DNA of 64,000 bases. It comes from Oleispirillum naphthae. GTDB lineage: Bacteria > Pseudomonadota > Alphaproteobacteria > Rhodospirillales > Rhodospirillaceae. The stretch covers positions 62,001 to 126,000 of the forward strand of contig JAQAZG010000012.1 in assembly GCA_027864655.1 (NCBI GenBank), given 5' to 3'. Below, in pieces: positions 47,770 through 54,743 of the stretch. Both the position numbers and the translations under genes were made by a program. Under the pieces are notes generated by a model. It saw only the letters and a program-made list of their open reading frames with translations. It searched no databases and was not told the origin of the DNA. Each line of letters starts with the position of its first letter. Positions within the stretch are counted from its first letter, which is position 1.

Positions 47770-48261
47770 ATGACGGAAGGCAACCGGTTTTCGATGAATG
47801 AATTCGTGCCCGAGGCGGAGACCGCCCCGGAAGAGACCGCAGACGCGGAGACCTGGCGCGACGAGACGGACGACGGCGCGGACGCGCTCGCCGATGCGCT
47901 GGCGGGCGACGACCTGGTGGGCCGCGCCGGCATGCCGCTGCAACCCGGCATGCCCCCGGTGGACTCCGACGAGCCGATCGTCGCCGCCCTGCGCGAGGTG
48001 CACGACCCGGAAATCCCGGTCAACATCTACGACCTCGGGCTGATCTACGACATCCTGCGCTCCGAGGACGGCGACGTGAAGATCCGCATGACGCTGACCG
48101 CGCCGGGCTGCCCGGTGGCGGGCGAACTGCCGGAGGAGGTGGCGCTCACCGTTTCCCGCGTGCCCGGCGTCGGCATCGTCGAGGTCTACCTGGTGTGGGA
48201 CCCGCCATGGACCCCCGACTGCATGACCGAAGCGGCGCGCATGCTGCTGGACTACTTCTAA
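47770..48261 (+). CDS. sufT: SufT/MIP18-family (DUF59) Fe-S assembly protein
   Basis: 163 residues: an acidic N-terminal extension (about 1-65) and a C-terminal DUF59 domain with VHDPEIPVNIYDLGLIYDI, TLTAPGCPVAGELP and YLVWDPPWTPDCMT. The hyper-reactive cysteine in APGCP is present. SufT proteins help mature Fe-S proteins under high demand. Starts at 47770; ATG 47794 is a possible alternative. The repeat element begins four bases after the stop. Confidence 0.92.
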   Translation: MTEGNRFSMNEFVPEAETAPEETADAETWRDETDDGADALADALAGDDLVGRAGMPLQPGMPPVDSDEPIVAALREVHDPEIPVNIYDLGLIYDILRSEDGDVKIRMTLTAPGCPVAGELPEEVALTVSRVPGVGIVEVYLVWDPPWTPDCMTEAARMLLDYF

Positions 48262-48264
48262 AAT

Positions 48265-48440
48265 CCGGGGGCGCCGCCCCCGGAACCCCCGCCAAGGGCC
48301 GTAACGCCCTTGGAACCCACATGCTTTCGGTTTTTGCGCAAAGCGCGATAGGATTGCCGCTGCGCGGCGAAAACAAGTTAGGGGATCAAAGGGTCCACGA
48401 CCCTTTGCGGGGTCCGGGGCCGCGCCCCGGTCTGGTTTTT
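48265..48440. repeat. Composite palindromic intergenic element, copy 3
   Basis: Left arm: CCGGGGGCGCCGCCCCCGG (48265-48283) and CCAAGGG...CCCTTGG (48292-48313). Right arm, inverted: AAGTTAGGGG, CAAAGGG...CCCTTTG (48387-48407), CCGGGGCCGCGCCCCGG (48414-48430) and TTTTT at 48436. The middle shares TTGCCGCTGCGCGGCGAAAA-like sequence with copy 5. The right arm plus T-run looks like a plus-strand terminator between sufT and sufE. Confidence 0.8.
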
Positions 48441-48457
48441 CATGAGGACGTGACGGA

Positions 48458-48877
48458 ATGGAAGCGGCGGCGGAGTTGGAGGACCTCAAGGAGACGTTCG
48501 GGTTCCTCGACGACTGGGAGGAGCGCTACGCCTACATCATCGACCTGGGCAAGGGCCTGCCGCCGATGGACGAGGCGCTGAAGACCGAGGCGACCAAGGT
48601 GCGCGGCTGCACCAGCCAGGTGTGGATGGTGGGGCGCGAGCACGCCGACGGCGAGGGGCGGGTGCGCCTCGACCTCACGGCGGACAGCGACGCGCACATC
48701 GTGCGCGGCCTGATCCGCATTCTCCTGATGCTCTATTCCGGCCGCCCGAAGGCGGAGATCGCGGCGATCGATGCGGAGGACTTCCTCCACGGGCTGGGGC
48801 TCGACCAGCATCTGTCGCCGAGCCGCCGCAACGGCCTGTTCTCGATGGTGGAGCGCATCCGCGCGCTGGCGGCCTAG
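48458..48877 (+). CDS. sufE: Sulfur acceptor SufE
   Basis: A 139-residue SufE that accepts persulfide from SufS. The active cysteine is Cys51 in KVRGCTSQVW; LKETFGFLDDWEERYAYIIDLG is the family N-terminus. The ATG at 48458 is 17 bases after the repeat. Being behind a terminator-like repeat, it may be expressed below sufBCDST. Its last four bases overlap the convergent EAL gene. Confidence 0.95.
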   Translation: MEAAAELEDLKETFGFLDDWEERYAYIIDLGKGLPPMDEALKTEATKVRGCTSQVWMVGREHADGEGRVRLDLTADSDAHIVRGLIRILLMLYSGRPKAEIAAIDAEDFLHGLGLDQHLSPSRRNGLFSMVERIRALAA

Positions 48878-50508
48878 GAGAACAGCGGCGCGACCTGCCT
48901 GGCGATGTCCTGAGGCACGGTTTCGCCCCTGCCGAACAGGTAGCCCTGGGCGAAGTCGATGTCGCAGGCCTGGAGGAAGGCCATCTTCTCCTTGCTGTCC
49001 ACCATCTCGCCGATGGTTTCCACCTTGAGTTCGCGGCAGAACGAGCCCATCGCCTTCATGAAGGCGCGGCCGCGCACCGTGCCGATGGTGTTTTCCACCG
49101 CCACGCCGTCCAGCTTCACCACGTCCACCGCCATCGCGGAGAGATAGTTGAAGCTTGCCGCGCCCGCGCCGAAGTCGTCGAGGCAGATCGGCACGCCCTT
49201 GCCGCGCAGGTGCTGGATGTAGAGGTCGGCGCTTTGCAGGTCCTCGACGCGGGAGGATTCGGTGAGTTCGAAGATCAGGCGGTCCTTGAGCCAGGGCTTG
49301 GCCTTGAGGAGGTCGTCGATGCGCTCGCGGTAGCCGGGGTCGAGCAGCGACTGCCCCGACATGTTCACCGCCATGCGCAGCTTGTTCTTCCTGGCGTTGG
49401 TTTCCAGCCACTCCACGGTCTTGAGCATCACCGCGAAGTCGAAGCTGGAAATCAGGCCGGTCTCCTCGGCGAAGCAGATGTAGCGGTAGGGGGATTCGCC
49501 GAACTTGCCCTGGAAGCGGCTCAGCACCTCGTAGTGGTGCACCGCGCCGTCTTTCAGGCTGACGATCGGCTGGAAGACGATGGCGAAGTTGGAGTGCTCC
49601 ACGACGTTGCGGAACAGCGTCACGGTTTTCACCGCCTCTTCCGCCAGCCCGGCGAAGTTGGCGTTGAGGGACGAGAGGGTGAGCCCCTGGCCCGCGCTTT
49701 CCTTGAACTGGTTGATCGCGAAGACGATGCCCTTGGCCATATCTTCGGCGGCCACGTCGTCCTGGCCGGAGATGGTGGCGGTGCGCACGTCCACCTCGTT
49801 CTGCCGGGTGATCGCGGCCAGCAGGTCCGCGAGTTCGCCGCGCAGGGCTTCGATGTCGGTGGCCTCGGAGTGCACCAGGGCGTACTTGCCCAGCCCCATG
49901 GTGCCCGCCTCCTCCTGCGAAAGCGCGTGCGCATGCAAAAAGGAACTGATGGCGAGGCGGATGTTGCGCTGCTCGCCGCGCCCCATCTCGCCGAAGAGGC
50001 TTTGCAGATCGGGGATGGAGATCAAGGACAGCTTGGCGTCGCGCCGCCGCGCCAGGGCCTCGTTGGCCATATCGCAGAAGGAGTCCGCGTCGCGGAAGCC
50101 GTCGGCGTAGCCGAGCGCCTGTTCCAGGTAGGCGTTGGGCATCAGCTTGAGGGCGAGGAAGAAGCGTCCATCCCGGTGCGCGGCGTCGGGCGCGGCGTAG
50201 TAGCCCGCGATCTGGCAGACCTGGCTGCGGCCGCCGGTGCGTTCCAGCGAGATGTAGAGGTCCTGGATGCGGCCCAGGGTTTCCCGCGCGCGGTCCAGAA
50301 CGGTGCGCACCACGGTGCGCGCCGGTCCGCCGGCGAGGTCGAGGAAGTTGCGTCCGGCGAGGCTTTCCGGCGCGGCGCCGAACATCGCCTCGGTCAATCC
50401 TCCGGCGAAGAGGATGTGGAAGGAGTCGGAAATTTCAAAAAGGATTTCCCCCCAGCAGAAGGATAGGGAGACGAAGCGGTCGCGTGCCGATTTTTCGACT
50501 GGAGACAC
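48874..50508 (-). CDS. PAS / degenerate GGDEF / EAL protein
   Basis: 544 residues without transmembrane helices. N-terminal PAS-like domain (about 1-130), a degenerate GGDEF region (about 145-260, with GLGKYALVHS where GGDEF should be), and an EAL domain (about 285-530). EAL reads EVL in YEVLSRF; ELTESS, DDFGAGAAS and VVKLDG are kept, but the AEGVE motif is replaced by ETIGEMVDS, so hydrolysis is uncertain and a c-di-GMP-binding or protein-interaction role is possible. The start is GTG 50508 with GGGAAGG five bases upstream. It lies next to a cheW gene. Confidence 0.85.
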   Translation of the reverse strand: MSPVEKSARDRFVSLSFCWGEILFEISDSFHILFAGGLTEAMFGAAPESLAGRNFLDLAGGPARTVVRTVLDRARETLGRIQDLYISLERTGGRSQVCQIAGYYAAPDAAHRDGRFFLALKLMPNAYLEQALGYADGFRDADSFCDMANEALARRRDAKLSLISIPDLQSLFGEMGRGEQRNIRLAISSFLHAHALSQEEAGTMGLGKYALVHSEATDIEALRGELADLLAAITRQNEVDVRTATISGQDDVAAEDMAKGIVFAINQFKESAGQGLTLSSLNANFAGLAEEAVKTVTLFRNVVEHSNFAIVFQPIVSLKDGAVHHYEVLSRFQGKFGESPYRYICFAEETGLISSFDFAVMLKTVEWLETNARKNKLRMAVNMSGQSLLDPGYRERIDDLLKAKPWLKDRLIFELTESSRVEDLQSADLYIQHLRGKGVPICLDDFGAGAASFNYLSAMAVDVVKLDGVAVENTIGTVRGRAFMKAMGSFCRELKVETIGEMVDSKEKMAFLQACDIDFAQGYLFGRGETVPQDIARQVAPLFS

Positions 50509-50667
50509 CAGTACCTTCCCCCAAAAGGCGGACGGATGAAAGGCTTGCGGAGGTCCTTCCGCGGCTCAAGCGATCCGTTCCAACCTTATCAACGCGGCGG
50601 AACCAAGCCAATACAAAAAGGAATATCCGCCACTGCCGCGTGTGGGCAGCTCCGGGCGCAAACGAAA

Positions 50668-50702
50668 GGGCGGCATGCTCCCGGCGCGCCGCCCGTTTTT
50701 TT
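50668..50702. terminator. Terminator-like hairpin after cheW
   Basis: GGGCGGC (50668-50674) and GCCGCCC (50688-50694) pair around a 13-base loop, followed on the plus strand by seven T. On the minus strand it ends TTTCGTTT, so it can serve cheW (minus, ending at 50722). No plus gene precedes it. Confidence 0.65.
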
Positions 50703-50721
50703 GGGAATCTTCGGATTGTTC

Positions 50722-51207
50722 TCAGCGTCCGGCGAAGCCCAGAAGGGAATCGATGTCGAGGAGGATGAGCAACTCTTCCTCCAACTGGATGACGCCTGCG
50801 GAAATGCTGCGCCAGCGCTGGTCCAGCGTCGTCGGGTTGTTCTCGATGCGTTCGGTCGGCATGCTGATCACCGCGCCGACGGAATCCACCTTGAGGCTGT
50901 AGAGTTCGGCGCCCTGCTCGACGGTGACGCACATCGGCTCCGTGCCTTCCGGCGGCGGCTTCAGCCCCAGGCACTGGCGCACGTCCACCACGGTGACGAT
51001 GCGGCCGCGCAGGTTGATCGCGCCGGCGATCTCCGAGGGCGCAAGCGGAATATGGGCGATCTTTTCGGGGATCAGGATGTCCTGCACCCGTTCGACCGGA
51101 ATGCCGAACAATTGCTTGGCTACGTAGATGGTGACGAAAACCTGCTCGTCGGTTTGCGCCGTCGCGATGCCGTGGCGTCCCGGTGTCGTCGTCGTCAGCT
51201 GATTCAT
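50722..51207 (-). CDS. cheW: Stand-alone CheW-like chemotaxis adaptor
   Basis: A 161-residue CheW: FVTIYVAKQLFGIPVERVQDIL, PLAPSEIAGAINLRGRIVTVVDVR and the C-terminal DIDSLLGF. It couples receptors to CheA. No che operon is present within the window, so it is an isolated copy. The start at 51207 (MNQLTTTT) follows a 390-base gap that holds its regulatory region. Confidence 0.93.
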   Translation of the reverse strand: MNQLTTTTPGRHGIATAQTDEQVFVTIYVAKQLFGIPVERVQDILIPEKIAHIPLAPSEIAGAINLRGRIVTVVDVRQCLGLKPPPEGTEPMCVTVEQGAELYSLKVDSVGAVISMPTERIENNPTTLDQRWRSISAGVIQLEEELLILLDIDSLLGFAGR

Positions 51208-51597
51208 CTTAACAGGGCCGTTTCGGTTGGAACGGAAGAAACGCGCCGCCCTCGGCGCTCGACATTCCCCTGATTACCCGATACTGCCGGGATTTTGTCA
51301 ACCGGAAAGCTGGAAACCCATTGGTTTTCCGCGGTTTTGCGGTGTGCGTGCAGGGCGGTGGCCGTGGCGGAATTGACGATACGCCCGGTTTTCCGCCGCG
51401 CCGGCGTGCAAAAAGTGTTGCCTGACATCGCGGCCTGTGCATTGATTCGCCGCAAGCGGAAAACCGCACGCGGTTCCCAATGGAACCCGATCCTCTCCTG
51501 TGGTGAAGCAAACACGGCAACGGCGCCTGCACCGGGCATTCCCCGGTGGGCGTCTTTTTGATGAACGGAAGAAACGGGAACGAGGAGACTCTTGACC
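51208..51597. other. 390-base gap between cheW and the DUF1611 gene
   Basis: No gene is supported. GAACGGAAGAAACG occurs twice, near 51231 and 51564. Near 51527-51556 a stem CACCGGG...CCCGGTG is followed by TTTTT, a terminator-like structure on the plus strand. The divergent promoters of cheW and the DUF1611 gene should lie here but none stands out. Confidence 0.4.
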
Positions 51598-52602
51598 ATG
51601 CAGATCGAACCGCCCTATGCGCTGTTTTTGGGTGACGCGCCGGACCAGTTGGCGGCAAAAACGGCGGACGGCATCGCCGCCTGGCGGCCGGATTGGTGCC
51701 TCGGGCAGATCCGCCTGCCCGATTGCAAGGCCGATCTGAAGATCGCCGAGTTGACGGTGGAGGAAGCCGCGGCCAAGGGTGCGAAGACCCTGATCGTCGG
51801 CGTCGTCAACCGCGGCGGCATCATCGGCGGCGCCTGGCTCGCCACCATCCTGAAGGCGATGGACCTCGGCATGGACGTGGCCGCCGGCCTGCACCAGCGC
51901 CTCGCCGACGTGCCGGAGATCGCCGCCCACGCCAAGAAGCTCGGACGCAAGATTTTCGACGTGCGGCATCCGCCGCAGCACTTCGCGGTGGCCTCCGGCA
52001 AGCCGCGCTCCGGCCACCGTCTGCTCGCCGTGGGCACCGACTGCTCGGTCGGCAAGATGTACACCGCGCTCGCCCTCGAGAAGGAAATGCTGGCGCGCGG
52101 CATGAAGGCCGATTTCCGCGCCACCGGCCAGACCGGCATCTTCATCGCGGGCGGCGGGGTCTCGGTGGACGCGGTGGTCGCCGACTTCATCTCCGGCGCG
52201 GTGGAGTGGCTGACGCCCGCCAACGAGGCCGACCACTGGGATGTGGTCGAAGGGCAGGGCTCGCTGTTCCACGCCTCCTACGCCGGGGTCAGCCTCGGCC
52301 TGTTGCACGGCGCGCAGCCCGACGCCCTGGTGCTCTGCCACGATCCGGTGCGCGATCACATGCGCGGCCTGCCGGACTACCGCCCGCCCAACATCAAGCC
52401 GTGCATGGAGATGAACCTCGCCTGCGCGCGCGTGGTGAACCCCAGGGCGCAGTTCGTCGGCATCTGCCTCAACACCTCGGCGATGGCCGCGGATGCGGCG
52501 GCGGTGCTGAAGGCGGACCTCGCCAAGACCTTCGGCCTGCCGTGCGTCGATCCGCTCAAGGACGGCGTGGGCGCGGTGGTCGATCGTCTGGCCGTCCTCT
52601 GA
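51598..52602 (+). CDS. DUF1611 protein, D-glutamate N-acetyltransferase-like (DgcN type)
   Basis: A 334-residue DUF1611 protein. A P-loop GTDCSVGKM lies at about 143-151, with the family segments GGIIGGAWLATI, VEGQGSLFHASYAGV and MEMNLACARVVNP. In marine bacteria the DUF1611 protein DgcN acetylates D-glutamate and its partner DgcA racemises the product. Here the next gene is an enolase-superfamily epimerase, the same pairing. Identity is inferred from family and neighbour. ATG 51598 is preferred over TTG 51592 by its distance from GAGGAG. Confidence 0.82.
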   Translation: MQIEPPYALFLGDAPDQLAAKTADGIAAWRPDWCLGQIRLPDCKADLKIAELTVEEAAAKGAKTLIVGVVNRGGIIGGAWLATILKAMDLGMDVAAGLHQRLADVPEIAAHAKKLGRKIFDVRHPPQHFAVASGKPRSGHRLLAVGTDCSVGKMYTALALEKEMLARGMKADFRATGQTGIFIAGGGVSVDAVVADFISGAVEWLTPANEADHWDVVEGQGSLFHASYAGVSLGLLHGAQPDALVLCHDPVRDHMRGLPDYRPPNIKPCMEMNLACARVVNPRAQFVGICLNTSAMAADAAAVLKADLAKTFGLPCVDPLKDGVGAVVDRLAVL

Positions 52603-52613
52603 GGGCCGGGGCG

Positions 52614-53603
52614 ATGTGGGTGCTCGACGTTCAGCACGAGAGCTGGCCGATCGCCGGGACCTTCGCGATCTCGCGAGGGTCCCGCACCATCGCCGAGGTG
52701 GTGGTGGCGACTCTCACCGACGCGAAGAGCGGGCGGCGCGGCCGCGGCGAGTGCGTGCCCTATGCCCGCTACGGCGAAAGCGTCGAAGGGGTGATCGCCG
52801 CGATCAAGGCGATGGCCCCGGCGCTCGCGAGCGGCCGGGTGGACCGCGCCGCGTTGCAGGCGGCGATGCCCGCGGGTGCGGCGCGCAATGCGCTCGACTG
52901 CGCCTTCTGGGACCTGGAGGCGAAGGAACGCGGCCGCCCGGTATGGGAGATCGCGGGCCTGGATGCGCCCCGGACCGTGGTCACCGCCGAGACCCTGAGC
53001 CTGGACACGCCGGAGAAGATGGCCGCCGCCGCCAAGGCGAAGGAGGGCCGCCCGCTCCTCAAGCTGAAACTCGGCTCCGAGGGCGCGCTCGACCGCGTCG
53101 GCGCGGTGCGTGCGGCGCGGCCGGACGCCGCCCTCATCGTCGATGCCAACGAGGCGCTGCCGCCCGCCGAACTCACCGCGACGCTCGCCGCGCTCGCCGA
53201 CCTCGGCGTCGCCATGGTGGAACAGCCCTTGCCCGCAGGGGAGGACGGCCTGCTCGCCGAGATCGGCTCCCCGATTCCGCTCTGCGCCGACGAATCCTCC
53301 CACACGGTGAAGGACATTCCGCGGCTCGCCGCCCTCTACGACATGGTCAACGTCAAACTCGACAAGGCTGGCGGCCTCACCGAGGCGATCGCCATGGCCA
53401 AGGCGGCGGAGGAGGCGGGCCTCAAGCTGATGGTCGGCTGCATGGTCGGCACCTCGCTCGCCATGGCGCCAGCCTTCCTGCTGGCCTCGCGGGCGGCCTA
53501 CGTCGATCTCGACGGGCCGGTGATCCTCGCCAAGGACCGGGAGTTCGGCCTCTCCTACTCGCGCGGCCACGTCTCCCCGCCGCTGCCCGACCTCTGGGGC
53601 TGA
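52614..53603 (+). CDS. Enolase-superfamily dipeptide epimerase-like protein (DgcA type)
   Basis: A 329-residue MR/MLE-group enzyme. Catalytic residues: LKLKLG (KxK base), metal ligands in VDANEAL, EQPL and CADESS, and the second lysine in NVKLDKAGG. Members epimerise L-Ala-D/L-Glu or, as DgcA, N-acetyl-D-glutamate. It follows the DUF1611 gene by 11 bases, hence one transcription unit. Family annotation is usually L-Ala-D/L-Glu epimerase, which this sequence alone cannot exclude. Confidence 0.85.
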   Translation: MWVLDVQHESWPIAGTFAISRGSRTIAEVVVATLTDAKSGRRGRGECVPYARYGESVEGVIAAIKAMAPALASGRVDRAALQAAMPAGAARNALDCAFWDLEAKERGRPVWEIAGLDAPRTVVTAETLSLDTPEKMAAAAKAKEGRPLLKLKLGSEGALDRVGAVRAARPDAALIVDANEALPPAELTATLAALADLGVAMVEQPLPAGEDGLLAEIGSPIPLCADESSHTVKDIPRLAALYDMVNVKLDKAGGLTEAIAMAKAAEEAGLKLMVGCMVGTSLAMAPAFLLASRAAYVDLDGPVILAKDREFGLSYSRGHVSPPLPDLWG

Positions 53604-53623
53604 GCCGGGAAAGAAAAAACATT

Positions 53624-53773
53624 GCGAGGGGACTCGGTCCCCTCGCGCACCCCATAATTTTTCGTGTTTGCGCGCAACCGTCACGCCACGTGATGGTTCC
53701 ATGGCGCTGCGCGCAAAAACCAAAAGTCATGGGGGGTATGGGGGTGCCGAGTCCCCGGAAAGTTTTGGTTTTT
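53624..53773. repeat. Composite palindromic intergenic element, copy 4
   Basis: Left arm: a 23-base hairpin (53624-53646) with core GGGGACTCGGTCCCC, then CACCCCATAATTTTT. Middle: TTTGCGCGCAA / GCTGCGCGCAAAAA. Right arm: TGGGGG...GTGCCGAGTCCCC and a closing TTTTGGTTTTT. It separates the convergent epimerase and hypothetical genes. Confidence 0.8.
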
Positions 53774-53775
53774 CG

Positions 53776-54639
53776 TCAGCCCCGCGCGGCGACCGGCAAA
53801 TAGGCGGGCGGGGCGGGGCGATAGCGCACCGCGTGGCTTTCGTGGAAGGCCTTGACCAGGGAGCCGAGCTGGAGGTTGCGGGTTTGCATCGCCTCCACGA
53901 GGTCGAGCGACATCGCCGCGGCCGCCTCCGCCTGCGCCGCTCCGGCGAGCGACTTCGCCACGCGCTCCGCCACCGCATAGAGGTTCTGGATTTCGAACAG
54001 GTCGGCGGCCATGAACGCCACCGCGGATAAGCGGATGCGCTTCTTCGGCGGATTCTGCACGTGGAAGGAATAGGCCGCATCCTTGCCGCGGCGGCGTTCG
54101 ATCACCGCGCAGCGTACGCCGTCGGAATTCTCGTTCATCACGATCGCCGCCTGGCTGTCGTGGCGCAGCCGCACCTGGCGCACGTCGATGAGCCGCGGCG
54201 CCAGCCGCTTCAGCAGCATTTCGGTGACGTCGGCGCCCTTCGCCTCTTCCTCCACCAGGTCGATCGCCTGGGCGTTCTCGTACGAGGAGAACAGCTTGAT
54301 GCCGTTGGCGTAGAGGGAGAACCAGCTTTCCGGCATGTAGGCGCGGTCGTAGTCGGAGAGCGCGTCCCCGCTCAGCCGCCCCCAGCCGAGCAGTTGGAAG
54401 GCGGCGGGATCGGCCTTGAAGGAATCGAGGATCATCCCGGAGAGGCGCAGGGTGGAGGGGACGTTCTGGCCGCGCACCACGATGCGTTCGGTCTGTTCTC
54501 CGGCGCGCAGGGCGAAGGTGACGCGGTTGGCGCGGATGGCGAGCTTGGCATAGGGTTCGAGGTCCGGCCCCGGGTGCGCGCCGTCGAAGAACAGGGTCTT
54601 CTCGCGGTAGAGCGTGAGCGAGCCGATATCCAGAGCCAT
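53776..54639 (-). CDS. Hypothetical protein, conserved-looking soluble protein
   Basis: A 287-residue protein that I do not recognise. It begins MALDIGSLTLYREK; there is no signal peptide or transmembrane helix. Predicted beta-rich N-terminal half (LRLSGMILDSF, ALSDYDRAYMPESWFSLYANG) and an alpha-helical C-terminal third (about 205-260, VAERVAKSLAGAAQAEAAAAMSLDLVEAM). A basic middle segment RQVRLRHDSQAAIVMNENSDG slightly resembles PilZ but lacks its motif. It is the next minus-strand gene after GH65, with a hairpin and its own -10 in between. Confidence 0.65.
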   Translation of the reverse strand: MALDIGSLTLYREKTLFFDGAHPGPDLEPYAKLAIRANRVTFALRAGEQTERIVVRGQNVPSTLRLSGMILDSFKADPAAFQLLGWGRLSGDALSDYDRAYMPESWFSLYANGIKLFSSYENAQAIDLVEEEAKGADVTEMLLKRLAPRLIDVRQVRLRHDSQAAIVMNENSDGVRCAVIERRRGKDAAYSFHVQNPPKKRIRLSAVAFMAADLFEIQNLYAVAERVAKSLAGAAQAEAAAAMSLDLVEAMQTRNLQLGSLVKAFHESHAVRYRPAPPAYLPVAARG

Positions 54640-54667
54640 GATGCCCGTTCAGGTGAATGATACGGTT

Positions 54668-54706
54668 CCCCCCGCCGCGCGATACGCGCGAGGCGGGGGG
54701 AGTATA
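54668..54706 (-). promoter_or_regulatory. -10-like box and leader hairpin before the hypothetical gene
   Basis: On the minus strand TATACT (54706-54701) is followed at once by a strong hairpin, CCCCCCGCC (54700-54692) with GGCGGGGGG (54676-54668), 29 bases before the 54639 start. No good -35 is present. The hairpin could also end GH65 transcripts. Confidence 0.35.
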
Positions 54707-54743
54707 GACAAATATTCGCGCATGAATAAGCGCAAACGTTTTG

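Noticed and set aside
54150..54230. PilZ domain in the hypothetical at 53776-54639
   Set aside because: A RxxxR-like and a NENSDG segment are present, but the D/N-x-S-x-x-G motif is not matched properly.
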